Positions 33,800 to 42,242 of a stretch of DNA of 64,000 bases are shown piece by piece (positions within the stretch are counted from its first letter, which is position 1; each line of letters opens with the position of its first letter). The stretch is from NCBI RefSeq assembly GCF_024297145.1, contig NZ_JANCTC010000002.1, forward strand, positions 124,001 through 188,000. Reading direction: 5' to 3'. This DNA is from Mesorhizobium sp. LMG 17147 (GTDB taxonomy: Bacteria; Pseudomonadota; Alphaproteobacteria; Rhizobiales; Rhizobiaceae). The position numbers and the translations under genes are program-made. The notes under the pieces were generated by a model. The model saw only the letters and a list, made by a program, of their open reading frames with translations. It did no database searches and was not told where the DNA came from.

Positions 33800-34651
33800 C
33801 TATCTGGCCTGGCTGTGGGCGACGATGGCATCGATGATCGCGGCCCAGTCGTCGGGATGCAGCTCGTGGCCGCCGCCCTCGATCCGAAGCAGCCTTGCGC
33901 CGGCGACCGCGTCGGCAAGAGCGGCGCCATGCTCGACTGGAAAGATGGGATCGTCGGTGCCGTGGATAACAAGGAGTGGGATTTTCATGTCGCGCAGCCG
34001 ACCCGTCCAGTCCTCGCCGCTCCTATCTTCGCCACTTTTGAGCAGGAAATGATTGGTCGCACTTAGAAAACCGCCGGACCGGTCATAATCTTCTTCGACG
34101 AAAGCCCGTGTTCGCCGCTCGTCGAAAGAGTGCGCCGCACCGGTGAGCGCATGCGCGTCCTTAACGATGAAATCGACCACTTGGCCCCGGTCCGCCCAGT
34201 CGACCTTCGCGCCTTCGGCCGAATGTCTCCTATAGGCCTCGGTGGTTCCGGGCAGATGCGACGTATCGATGCCCAAGGGCGAGCTGCTGATCACCGTCAG
34301 CGAAGTGACCCGCGACGGGTATTTCAACGCCACGAGCTGCGCGATCACGCCGCCCATCGACATGCCGACCATATGCGCCTTTCGCATTCCATGGTCGTCA
34401 AGGACGCGGATAGCATCCTCCGCCATGTCGTCGAATGTATAAGGCGGCTCGCCCGGCGCGTATTTGGTCGAACGGCCGGTATCGCGATTGTCATAGCGGA
34501 TCACGAAGCGACCCTCGCCGGCCAGCTTCCGGCAGAACGCTTCGGGCCACCAAAGCATGGAAGCCATCGCGCCCATGATCAACAACACCGCCGGATGGGC
34601 CGGGTCGCCGAAGGTCTGGGATACGATTTCGGGGTGTCCGGCGCTTTTCAT
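33800..34651 (-). CDS. Alpha/beta-fold hydrolase
   Basis: A 283-residue alpha/beta hydrolase. The oxyanion region is VLLIMGAMASMLWWPEAFC. The nucleophile elbow is HMVGMSMGGVIAQ (Ser). The acid Asp is in VIHGTDDPIFP and the catalytic His in GGGHELHPD, so the triad is complete. It resembles the MhpC/epoxide-hydrolase-like and haloperoxidase-like subgroups; the substrate is unknown. GGAGGAGAGCC precedes the ATG at 34651. It is divergent from the HxlR gene, across a region with a perfect palindrome, so HxlR is the likely regulator. Confidence 0.9.
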   Translation of the reverse strand: MKSAGHPEIVSQTFGDPAHPAVLLIMGAMASMLWWPEAFCRKLAGEGRFVIRYDNRDTGRSTKYAPGEPPYTFDDMAEDAIRVLDDHGMRKAHMVGMSMGGVIAQLVALKYPSRVTSLTVISSSPLGIDTSHLPGTTEAYRRHSAEGAKVDWADRGQVVDFIVKDAHALTGAAHSFDERRTRAFVEEDYDRSGGFLSATNHFLLKSGEDRSGEDWTGRLRDMKIPLLVIHGTDDPIFPVEHGAALADAVAGARLLRIEGGGHELHPDDWAAIIDAIVAHSQAR

Positions 34652-34675
34652 GGCTCTCCTCCGTGGGCTTCCAAT

Positions 34676-34696
34676 CTGATTGCAATTTGCAATCAG
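34676..34696. promoter_or_regulatory. Perfect palindrome between the hydrolase and HxlR genes
   Basis: CTGATTGCAA (34676-34685), one central T, TTGCAATCAG (34687-34696): a 21-bp perfect inverted repeat. AAACCG...CGGTTT arms at about 34711-34736 may form a second site beside the HxlR start. Regulators of the HxlR family bind similar dyads in divergent promoters, and these sites lie in the 97-bp divergent region, so they are candidate operators. Confidence 0.55.
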
Positions 34697-34748
34697 TTGC
34701 ACGATATTAAAACCGATACAATAATGCAACCGGTTTTTGGAGATTCGC

Positions 34749-35273
34749 ATGAACATCGATCGTCGGTCCGGATGCCCCATCAACCTGTCGCTCGAAGTGT
34801 TCGGCGACCGGTGGAGCCTGATCATCCTTCGCGACATCATCTTCGGCGGCAGACGCCACTTTCGCGAACTGCTCAACGGCTCGATGGAGGGCATCGCCTC
34901 CAACATCCTCGCTGACCGCCTGAAGCGGCTGATGGAACTCGGCATGCTGACCAAGACGGGCGATCCCTCCCACAAGCAAAAGGCGATCTACAGCCTGACC
35001 GAAATGGCGATTACGCTGGTGCCGATCCTTGCCCATCTCGGCGCCTGGGGCCGCGTCTGGCTGCCGGTCAGCGACGAGCTCTCGATCCGTGCCGAGCTTC
35101 TGGAAAAAGGCGGCCCGCCGATGTGGGAGCAGTTCATGAACGAATTGCGCTACGAGCATCTGGGCACATCTCCCGCGCCAACTGGAGCCACCGTCCGCGC
35201 GATCTTGCAGGCCGGATACGAAGCGGCGGTCGCCCGCAACGTGGAGCGAGTCGGCTGCGATCCGGCGCCATGA
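34749..35273 (+). CDS. HxlR-family transcriptional regulator
   Basis: A 174-residue regulator, longer than the usual 110-130. The HxlR winged-helix core is at the start: RRSGCPINLSLEVFGDRWSL, IILRDIIFGGRRHFRELLNG, then LADRLKRLMELGMLTKTGDP and SLTEMAITLVPILAHLGAWG. The cysteine at about residue 8, seen in the redox-sensing HxlR members, is present. The C-terminal 60 residues (YEHLGTSPAPTG...) have no recognised domain. It is divergent from the hydrolase gene. The ATG at 34749 is chosen over a longer start at 34737. Confidence 0.9.
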   Translation: MNIDRRSGCPINLSLEVFGDRWSLIILRDIIFGGRRHFRELLNGSMEGIASNILADRLKRLMELGMLTKTGDPSHKQKAIYSLTEMAITLVPILAHLGAWGRVWLPVSDELSIRAELLEKGGPPMWEQFMNELRYEHLGTSPAPTGATVRAILQAGYEAAVARNVERVGCDPAP

Positions 35274-35349
35274 CCAACTTATTTTCCCAATTGCGGGCTG
35301 GCTCTGCTATCAAGGGACTAAAGATAATTTACGGGATTGGATAACGCTC

Positions 35350-35580
35350 TTGGTCGAGAACTCTAAGGACACTGCCCGTGCGCGGGCCGATTTGCGTTTC
35401 AAGAAACAGGAAGAGGCAGCCACGGTGCGCCAGAAGGCGATGGCGGAATATGTCGCCGAGAGCGACGCCCGCCAAGCCAAAACCAACAAGCTGCGGGCGC
35501 TGCGCCTCGCCAAGGAAGCGGAAGACCTGGCCAATGCGCCTCCGGCGCCGGTGAAGAAGCCTCGCGCCAGGAAGAAATAA
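35350..35580 (+). CDS. Small basic coiled-coil-like hypothetical protein
   Basis: A 76-residue protein, very rich in Lys, Arg, Glu and Ala. It has a predicted long helix (RADLRFKKQEEAATVRQKAM through EAEDLANAP) and a basic tail KKPRARKK. No family is recognised with confidence. The start is a TTG at 35350 with a weak site (GGGATTGG upstream), so the N-terminus is uncertain. It lies between HxlR and the HbpS-like gene. Strongly helical and basic proteins of this size may bind nucleic acid, but that is not shown here. Confidence 0.5.
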   Translation: MVENSKDTARARADLRFKKQEEAATVRQKAMAEYVAESDARQAKTNKLRALRLAKEAEDLANAPPAPVKKPRARKK

Positions 35581-35678
35581 GCCGGCGCTCCCTGGATCCA
35601 CTGCTTCCGTTCGTTCGCGAAACAGTTTCACCGCGATCTGTTCTGCCGGTTGATAACTGGCGCGTTTAGGAGACGGCC

Positions 35679-36110
35679 ATGACCGCACTGACGCTCGACA
35701 AAGCCCTTGAAATCATCGCCGCCGCCTTTGCCAAGGGTGCCGAGCTCAAGCTCAGGCCGCTTGGCGTCTCGGTGCTCGACGCCGGCGCCCATCTGGTCGC
35801 GTTCCAGCGTCAGGACGGCGCGTCGTTCCTGCGTCCGCAAATGTCGGCCGGCAAGGCCTATGGCGCGCTCGCTATCGGCATGGGCTCGCGCCGGGTGGAA
35901 GCCTTCGCCAAGGAGCGCCCGCATCTGATCGCCGGCGTCTCCGACGTGTCGGGCGGGCGCGTCCTGCCGGTCGTCGGCGGCGTGCTGATCCGCAACGAGG
36001 CCGGCACGATCATCGGCGCCGTCGGCATTTCCGGCGACACATCCGACAATGACGAAACGGCAGCCATCGCCGGCATCGAGGCGGCTGGCTTTAGCGCCGA
36101 CCCGGGCTGA
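35679..36110 (+). CDS. GlcG/HbpS-like heme-binding family protein
   Basis: A 143-residue protein of the GlcG/HbpS family (DUF336). It has ALEIIAAAFAKGAELKLRPL, GVSVLDAGAHLVAFQRQDGA, the repeat-like SAGKAYGALAIGMGSR and VGGVLIRNEAGTIIGAVGIS. Some members bind haem or corrinoids; others stand beside enzymes of unknown function. It has no signal peptide. A strong ribosome binding site (AGGAGACGGCC) precedes the ATG. It is followed by the four-helix membrane protein on the other strand. Confidence 0.88.
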   Translation: MTALTLDKALEIIAAAFAKGAELKLRPLGVSVLDAGAHLVAFQRQDGASFLRPQMSAGKAYGALAIGMGSRRVEAFAKERPHLIAGVSDVSGGRVLPVVGGVLIRNEAGTIIGAVGISGDTSDNDETAAIAGIEAAGFSADPG

Positions 36111-36120
36111 GCCGGGATCC

Positions 36121-36522
36121 TTAATTCATATTGATGTCGCGGCTGGCCGACCGCATCGACACCGAAAAGCCGGCCAGCACGTCGATCAGCGCTATGATCA
36201 TCAGTGTGAAGAAAACAGAATGGGCGGCGCCCTTCACCAGCAGGAACTCGACTAGATAGGCCACAAAGACGAAGGTCGACAAAAGGTGGTCCATGATCGA
36301 GGCATTTGTCGTACGCGTCGACTTCACCACTTCGACGAACAAGAAGATCAGTGCGATCAGCACGATGAGATCGCCCAGGGTCATCGAGAACACGCCACCC
36401 GACATCATCCGGACCGAAAACATTTCGGTCGCCCACGGATCGTCGCCGCTGCCGAATATTCCTAGAAGCCCGAGATTGTAGAGGATGAAAGGCACGATCA
36501 GCAGCGGGATGGCACCGAACAT
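36121..36522 (-). CDS. Four-helix membrane protein (hypothetical)
   Basis: A 133-residue polytopic membrane protein with four hydrophobic segments (residues about 3-20, 42-64, 82-98 and 101-119). The short loops have the pattern GLLGIFGSGDDPWATEMFSV. It resembles a small family of conserved rhizobial membrane proteins of unknown function. No functional residues can be named. The start codon at 36522 has a moderate site. It is convergent with the HbpS-like gene (10-base gap), so the two may be independent. Confidence 0.65.
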   Translation of the reverse strand: MFGAIPLLIVPFILYNLGLLGIFGSGDDPWATEMFSVRMMSGGVFSMTLGDLIVLIALIFLFVEVVKSTRTTNASIMDHLLSTFVFVAYLVEFLLVKGAAHSVFFTLMIIALIDVLAGFSVSMRSASRDINMN

Positions 36523-36665
36523 GTGGCGGCTCCGGTTGGACTGATCTTTGTAGAGTGCGCCCGGCGTTCGCCGTCAAGAATTTTCGTGCGACCGATAAAC
36601 ACGGACAAAGACGGCGTGAAACAACAATGTCAGGCCCGGCTGATAAGATCAGTTGTCGCAAACGC

Positions 36666-36690
36666 AAAAAGACCGGCCAATGGCCGGTCG
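36666..36690 (-). terminator. Terminator downstream of rpmF
   Basis: GACCGGCC (36671-36678), loop AAT, GGCCGGTC (36682-36689) form a perfect 8-bp stem. On the minus strand the stem is followed by TTTTTGCG (36670-36663). It lies about 32 bases after the rpmF stop. Confidence 0.8.
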
Positions 36691-36721
36691 TTTCGCAACC
36701 TGTAAACCGTCGAAAGCTCTC

Positions 36722-36904
36722 TCAGCTTTCCTTCGGCTCCAGAACCTGGCGACCGCGATACATGCCGGTCTTCAGGTCGATGTGGTGCGGACGGCGCATC
36801 TCGCCGGAGTTCTTGTCCTCGACATAGGTCGGGGCCTTCAGTGCGTCGGCGGAACGGCGCATGCCGCGCTTCGACGGAGAGGTTTTTCGTTTCGGAACGG
36901 CCAT
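36722..36904 (-). CDS. rpmF: 50S ribosomal protein L32
   Basis: A 60-residue basic protein: [40 protein letters not shown] and [15 protein letters not shown]. It matches ribosomal protein L32 in length and in the N-terminal [14 protein letters not shown] core. The zinc-binding cysteines of some L32 forms are absent (C- type). It is followed by a terminator at 36666 and precedes, at a distance, the mtgA gene in the same direction. Confidence 0.95.
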   Translation of the reverse strand: MAVPKRKTSPSKRGMRRSADALKAPTYVEDKNSGEMRRPHHIDLKTGMYRGRQVLEPKES

Positions 36905-37043
36905 GGATATGCTCCACTACATGGTCAAAACGCCCCGGCGGCCCTCGTGAAAGGGCCACATCAGGGGCCGGAATCTGAGAAAGTCGGCTGCCTATACACG
37001 CCCGATGGCGTTTTGGCCAGCGTCGCCGTGTTTTTTTTTGACA

Positions 37044-37751
37044 CTATCGCAGGCAACCGACATAGGCGCCGGCGCGGCCCGCGCGCCGCTCGATCAACGC
37101 GGCAAGCCGCCTCAGTCCCGGCCCTGGCTTCGCCGGATTGCGCACGATCGGGTTCGGCAAGGTGACGGCAAGCAGCGCTGCCTGCCGACGCGACAGCTGT
37201 TTTGCCGAGACGCCGAAATGATGCTGGGCGGCGGCCTCGATGCCGTAGATGCCCGGTCCCCATTCGGCGATGTTGAGGTAGATCTCCATGATCCGCCGTT
37301 TCGACAGCACCGCATCGAAATAGACGGCCAGCGGCAGTTCGACGACCTTACGGACCGAGCCCAACGGCCGCGACCATAGATAAAGGTTCTTTACCGTCTG
37401 CATGGTGATGGTCGAGGCGCCACGTGTCATCTCGCCGGCGAGCGCATCGTCGACGACGCCGCGCAGCTCGCCCAGATCGACGCCGCGATGGAAACAGAAC
37501 TGCCCGTCCTCCGACATGATGACCGAATATGCCAGCACCGGCGTGACATCGTCGATGGAAACCCAGCGCCGCTCATAGCCGGAAAACGTCGCCAGGTCCT
37601 TCAGCATCAATGTCGAAACCGGATGCACGAATGACGGCAGGTACAGGAAGGTCAGCAGCACCGGCACCAACGCCAGCACGACGGCGACGGCGATGCCGCG
37701 CCGGACCCAGCGTTGAAGACCGATGCGGCTGCCGCGTCTCGGTCTTGCCAT
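37044..37751 (-). CDS. mtgA: Monofunctional biosynthetic peptidoglycan transglycosylase
   Basis: A 235-residue GT51 glycosyltransferase that polymerises lipid II into glycan strands. After a basic N-terminus comes one transmembrane anchor ([20 protein letters not shown]). The catalytic motifs include [20 protein letters not shown] (first glutamate in the SED motif), [37 protein letters not shown] and [14 protein letters not shown]. The length is typical. I chose the ATG at 37751 over the longer TTG at 37793. mtgA next to ispA is a common alphaproteobacterial pairing. Confidence 0.93.
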   Translation of the reverse strand: MARPRRGSRIGLQRWVRRGIAVAVVLALVPVLLTFLYLPSFVHPVSTLMLKDLATFSGYERRWVSIDDVTPVLAYSVIMSEDGQFCFHRGVDLGELRGVVDDALAGEMTRGASTITMQTVKNLYLWSRPLGSVRKVVELPLAVYFDAVLSKRRIMEIYLNIAEWGPGIYGIEAAAQHHFGVSAKQLSRRQAALLAVTLPNPIVRNPAKPGPGLRRLAALIERRAGRAGAYVGCLR

Positions 37752-37881
37752 GTCCAACCCTTCGGTTTCGTGATCGACGATCGGTTCCGCCAAGCCATCC
37801 AGTCCGCGCTACTCCCTGCCCCCGGCATAATGGCGCTCGGCTTCTTGCGCAACGTCTGAGTGTCGGCTACCGCTCCCGACC

Positions 37882-38799
37882 ATGACGAAAGACGACCAAA
37901 TGGCGTTCGAAGCCGCACTTATTGCCCGGGCAGTTCCACTCGAGGCGCTGCTGAGACGGTTGCTCGACGGACGCACGCTTTCAGGCGAGGTCGCGCGGCC
38001 GGAACGCCTGATGGCGGCAATGCGACATGGCGTGCTGAACGGCGGCAAACGACTGCGTCCCTTCCTGGTCATGGAAGGTGCTGCACTGTTTTCAGCCGAC
38101 GGCGAGGCGGCGCTGCGCGTGGCGGCGGCGCTCGAATGCGTGCACTGCTATTCGCTCATCCATGACGATCTGCCGGCCATGGACGACGACGATTTGCGCC
38201 GCGGCCAGCCGACCGTGCACAGGGCTTTCGATGAGGCGACCGCCATTCTTGCGGGCGACGCCTTGCTGACGCTTGCCTTCGACATCCTTGCCGACGAGGC
38301 GACAATGCTGCCGGCCGAGCGCAGGGCAGCGCTGGTGCTGGCACTGGCCCGTGCCGCCGGGGCGGGAAGCATGGTCGGCGGCCAGATGCTCGATCTCGAG
38401 GCCGAACAAAGCCGGCCGGACGAGGCCGGCATCATTCGGCTTCAGGCGATGAAAACCGGTGCGCTGATCCGCTTTGCCTGCGAAGCGGGAGCCATCCTTG
38501 CCGGCGCGCCGTCGGGCGACCGCGAAAGGCTGGCCGAATTTGGTTCGGCGATCGGGCTTGCCTTTCAACTTGCCGACGATCTGCTCGACCTGACCGCCGA
38601 CGCGCATCAGATGGGCAAGGCGACCGGCAAGGATGCCGCGGCCGGCAAGGCGACGCTGGTCGCGCTGCACGGACCGGGCTGGGCGCGGGACCAGCTCCAG
38701 GGCCTCGTCGACCAGGCTCATGCGCTGCTCGAGCCTTTTGGCGCACAAGCCGCGCTTCTGAAACAAGCGGCGCAGTTCGTAGCGGCCCGCAACAATTAA
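37882..38799 (+). CDS. ispA: Polyprenyl (farnesyl-type) diphosphate synthase
   Basis: A 305-residue trans-isoprenyl diphosphate synthase. The first Asp-rich motif (FARM) is in HCYSLIHDDLPAMDDDDLRR and the second (SARM) in LAFQLADDLLDLTADAHQMG. GKRLRPFLVMEGAAL binds IPP. This length and motif set fit a farnesyl/geranyl diphosphate synthase, the step after the MEP pathway (ispG is at 20.3 kb). It is divergent from mtgA, about 130 bases away. Product chain length cannot be proved from motif residues alone, so the ispA name is the best call. Confidence 0.9.
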   Translation: MTKDDQMAFEAALIARAVPLEALLRRLLDGRTLSGEVARPERLMAAMRHGVLNGGKRLRPFLVMEGAALFSADGEAALRVAAALECVHCYSLIHDDLPAMDDDDLRRGQPTVHRAFDEATAILAGDALLTLAFDILADEATMLPAERRAALVLALARAAGAGSMVGGQMLDLEAEQSRPDEAGIIRLQAMKTGALIRFACEAGAILAGAPSGDRERLAEFGSAIGLAFQLADDLLDLTADAHQMGKATGKDAAAGKATLVALHGPGWARDQLQGLVDQAHALLEPFGAQAALLKQAAQFVAARNN

Positions 38800-38971
38800 A
38801 AGCGCCCCCATGGCGCCGTACAGTCACGGAGAATTGCCGACTGTTCGGCCAGATGACTTGGAGCAGTCGATCGCGACTCCGGCGATGTCGGACCATATGG
38901 CTCGCCACGCCAGTTGCCGGGCCATTCTTCAGCCCTCGGCGGTAGGGTTCCGCGGCTAGCGTCGACAGCGG

Positions 38972-40855
38972 TCAGCCTTCGCCAGTTGCCTTTTCCGCCA
39001 CGGGCTGCGGAACCGGTTCCAGCTCGGCCGCCGCCGGCTGCGCTTCGGCCGGCTTGCGCCGGTTGCGGATGAAGGCGGCGATGCGGTCGCGGATTTCGCC
39101 GGCGCTGAGGAACACCGGAACGCGCGCCACCGGCGCGGAAGGCTCGAAGGACAGGCCAAGGCCGGTGATCCTGCCCTTGTCGTCGACGTCGCGCACGATC
39201 AGCTCGATCGGACCGAGCAGCACGCGGTCGGCGTATTCGGCGTGGCCGCCGAGCCGCGTAGTGACCAGGTCGCCGATGCTGAGCTTGCGTTCCGCTTCGG
39301 TCAGGCCCGGCGCATAGGCGGTCTCCAGTTCCTCGGCGGAGCGTGACGGATCGACAGCGAAGGCGCCGAAGAAATCCGCATCCTCGGGATCGACGACGGC
39401 GCGGCTGGCGAACAGCTTGTCGAGCAGGCGCGGATAGCGGTCCGGCACAAAGATGTAGACGTGGTCGCCGGCCGCCAGCCGGCCCATATCCTGGAAGCGC
39501 ATCGAGCGTCCGTCGCGCAACACAAGCGATGGCCGCGCCCAGCGCGGAATGCGTTCGCCGCGCGCCACCGGGCTGCCGGGTGCCACGCGGTAGGCGAGAA
39601 GCTCATGATGGGCGGACCCCGGCAGTTCCAATTCGACCTTGTCGAGCGGTCCCAGGCGGGCCGGCACGATAAGGCCGAGGCGGCGCGCCAGCGGCCCGAC
39701 GGTCCATCCCTGGATGATCAGCGAGACCAGCACGATGATGAAGGCGGTGTTGAAGATGAGGCGGCCGTTGTCCAGGCCGCCGAGCAGCGGCGTGATGGCA
39801 AGCAGTATCGACACGGCGCCACGCAGGCCAACCCATGAGACAAAGGCGACTTCCGGGCGTGGCAGCCGGAACGGCACTAGGCACAGCCAGACCGCGATTG
39901 GCCGTGCCACAAATATCAGGAACAGGCCGAGCAGCACTGCCGGCATCAGGATCGCCGGAAATTGCGAAGGCGTCGCGAACAGGCCGAGGATCAGAAACAT
40001 GATGATCTGCGCCAGCCACGACATGCCGTCCTGGAAGCGCTTGAGGATGGTGACGGCCCGGATATCGGAATTGCCGGCAATCAGGCCTGCGAGATAGACC
40101 GCCAGGAAGCCGGAGCCGCCGACGGCGCCGGCGGCAGCAAACACCATCAGCGACAGCGTCAGTACGAAGATCGGCAGCAGGCCGTGATCGAGATTGAGGC
40201 GATCGACAAGACGCACAATGGCCATGCCGCCGAGAATGCCGATGACCGCACCGAGGCCCATGTTGACCAGGAAACCGACGGCAAGATCGGTAACCAGCAC
40301 CTTTGCCTCGGGGTGGATGTTGGCGGCGATGACCTCGACCAGCGTGATGGTCAGGAAGATGGCGATCGGGTCATTGGTGCCGGATTCCACCTCGAGCGTG
40401 GACCGCACGCGCTCGCGCAAATTGATCTCGCCGGCGCGCAGCAGGAAGAACACCGCCGCGGCGTCGGTCGAGGCGACGGCGGCACCGAGCAGGAAGGATT
40501 CCAGCCAGGTCAGGTCGAGCAGATAATAGGCGGCGGCGCCGAACAGGCCGGTGGTCAAAAGGACGCCGAATGTCGCCAGCGACAGCGCCGGCCCGGCCGC
40601 CTGCCGCAAGGCGTTGAGCGGCGTACCGAAGCCGGAATCGAAAAGGATGACCGCCAGCGCCAATGAGCCGGCAAAATAAGCAACTCGGGCGTTGTCGAAG
40701 TGGATGCCGAGACCGTCGGTTCCGGTGGCGAGGCCGATGCAGAGAAACAGCAGCAGGAGAGGGGCGCCGAAACGGAAGGCGATCAAGCTCGAAAACGCGG
40801 CGGCAACGACAAGTGCTGCTCCAACAAGCGTCACCAGATAGATACCATGCTCCAT
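38972..40855 (-). CDS. K+/H+ (NhaP2/CvrA-type) antiporter
   Basis: A 627-residue cation/proton antiporter. The N-terminal CPA1 domain has about 12 transmembrane segments. It carries LGAAVASTDAAAVFFLLRAG and STLEVESGTNDPIAIFLTIT with the acidic transport residues. The regulatory C-terminal region has a TrkA-C-like domain (DKVELELPGSAHHELLAYRV) and a CorC/HlyC-type domain (YADRVLLGPIELIVRDVDDK). The order CPA1, TrkA-C, CorC is that of CvrA/NhaP2, which exports K+ to keep pH and volume. The substrate is inferred from the family. Confidence 0.88.
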   Translation of the reverse strand: MEHGIYLVTLVGAALVVAAAFSSLIAFRFGAPLLLLFLCIGLATGTDGLGIHFDNARVAYFAGSLALAVILFDSGFGTPLNALRQAAGPALSLATFGVLLTTGLFGAAAYYLLDLTWLESFLLGAAVASTDAAAVFFLLRAGEINLRERVRSTLEVESGTNDPIAIFLTITLVEVIAANIHPEAKVLVTDLAVGFLVNMGLGAVIGILGGMAIVRLVDRLNLDHGLLPIFVLTLSLMVFAAAGAVGGSGFLAVYLAGLIAGNSDIRAVTILKRFQDGMSWLAQIIMFLILGLFATPSQFPAILMPAVLLGLFLIFVARPIAVWLCLVPFRLPRPEVAFVSWVGLRGAVSILLAITPLLGGLDNGRLIFNTAFIIVLVSLIIQGWTVGPLARRLGLIVPARLGPLDKVELELPGSAHHELLAYRVAPGSPVARGERIPRWARPSLVLRDGRSMRFQDMGRLAAGDHVYIFVPDRYPRLLDKLFASRAVVDPEDADFFGAFAVDPSRSAEELETAYAPGLTEAERKLSIGDLVTTRLGGHAEYADRVLLGPIELIVRDVDDKGRITGLGLSFEPSAPVARVPVFLSAGEIRDRIAAFIRNRRKPAEAQPAAAELEPVPQPVAEKATGEG

Positions 40856-41020
40856 TCGTTGGTCGCCCCTAGTCGATATGCTCCGGCATCACGGGAGAGT
40901 GGGGCGAAGACATGGCCGCTGCAAGGCAGCAGCGTGGCTTTTTGCCCCACGCTGCCGATCGTCGAAAGTTTTGGCATTCCCAAGCAGCAGAGCGTGCGTC
41001 AGCGGTTCGTGCTGCAACGA

Positions 41021-41045
41021 AAAACGCCCGGACTGAGCCGGGCGT
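41021..41045 (-). terminator. Intrinsic terminator of gap
   Basis: On the minus strand CGCCCGG (41044-41038), loop CTCAGT, CCGGGCG (41031-41025) is followed by TTTTTCGTTGC (41024-41014). It lies about 30 bases past the gap stop. Confidence 0.8.
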
Positions 41046-41073
41046 CTTCCAGGTCGAGAAGATGGTTCTGCGA

Positions 41074-42084
41074 TCAGGCGATGGTCTTGCCGAAGGCGAC
41101 GGCGGTATCGCCCATGCGGTTCGAGAAGCCCCACTCATTGTCGTACCACGACAGCACCGAAACGAAGTTGCCGTCCATAACCTTGGTCTGGTCGAGCGCC
41201 ACGATCGAAGAATGCGGATCGTGGTTGAAGTCGATCGAAACATTGGGATGACGGGTAACCGCGAGGATGCCCTTCAGCTTGCCGTTTGAAGCGGCGATCA
41301 CCGCGTCATTGATCTCCTGGACGGTGGTCGGCCGTTTGGCGATAAACTTGAAATCGACGAGCGAAACGTTCGGCGTCGGCACGCGGATGGAGATGCCGTC
41401 GAGCTTGCCCTTGAGCTCGGGCAGTACCAAGCCGATGGCCTTGGCGGCACCGGTCGAGGTCGGAATCTGCGACAGCGCGGCGGCACGGGCGCGGTAGAGG
41501 TCCTTGTGCATAGTGTCCAGCGTCGGCTGGTCGCCGGTGTAGGAATGGATCGTCGTCATCATGCCCTTTTCGATGCCGACCGCCTCATTCAGCACGGCCG
41601 CCAGCGGCGCCAGGCAGTTGGTGGTGCAGGAGGCGTTCGAGATGACGATGTGGTCCTTGGTCAGCTTGTCGTGGTTGATGCCATAGACGACGGTGAGGTC
41701 GGCGCCCTCTGCCGGAGCGGAGACGAGAACGCGCTTGGCGCCGGCGGTCAGATGGGCGACGGCCTTGTCGCGGGCGGTGAAGATGCCGGTGCATTCGAGC
41801 GCGATGTCGATGCCGAGCTCCTTCCAGGGCAGTTGCGTCGGATCCTTGATCGCGGTGACCTTGAATTTTTCCTTGCCGACGATGATCTGGTCGCCGTCAA
41901 CCGTCACCTCATGCGGAAAGCGGCCATGCACGCTGTCGAAGCGCAGCAGATGCGCGTTGGTCTCGACCGGGCCGAGATCGTTGACCGCGACGACATCGAT
42001 ATCCTTGCGGCCGGATTCATGGATGGCGCGCAGGATGTTGCGGCCGATGCGGCCGAATCCGTTGATGGCAACTCTGACGGTCAT
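41074..42084 (-). CDS. gap: Glyceraldehyde-3-phosphate dehydrogenase, type I
   Basis: A 336-residue phosphorylating GAPDH. It shows the NAD site [20 protein letters not shown], the catalytic cysteine in [18 protein letters not shown], the phosphate-binding [20 protein letters not shown], and the C-terminal [19 protein letters not shown]. It links triose phosphate and 1,3-bisphosphoglycerate, next to the tkt gene, which is in the same direction 158 bases upstream. In rhizobia these genes are often colinear with pgk and fba; here the latter two are 17-18 kb away. A terminator follows. Confidence 0.97.
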   Translation of the reverse strand: MTVRVAINGFGRIGRNILRAIHESGRKDIDVVAVNDLGPVETNAHLLRFDSVHGRFPHEVTVDGDQIIVGKEKFKVTAIKDPTQLPWKELGIDIALECTGIFTARDKAVAHLTAGAKRVLVSAPAEGADLTVVYGINHDKLTKDHIVISNASCTTNCLAPLAAVLNEAVGIEKGMMTTIHSYTGDQPTLDTMHKDLYRARAAALSQIPTSTGAAKAIGLVLPELKGKLDGISIRVPTPNVSLVDFKFIAKRPTTVQEINDAVIAASNGKLKGILAVTRHPNVSIDFNHDPHSSIVALDQTKVMDGNFVSVLSWYDNEWGFSNRMGDTAVAFGKTIA

Positions 42085-42242
42085 TGTTCTCTCCCTGGGA
42101 GCTGGAGGCCGAAGATCAAGTCCGCAGCTTCATAACGGCGGACGGGCAAAGAATCCAGCCGCCGAGGCTTGGATTTAAATCGATTAATGCGCCACCGCCC
42201 GGCAAAACCGCTATACCAGCCTTTGCCGGTCGGGGCTCACCT

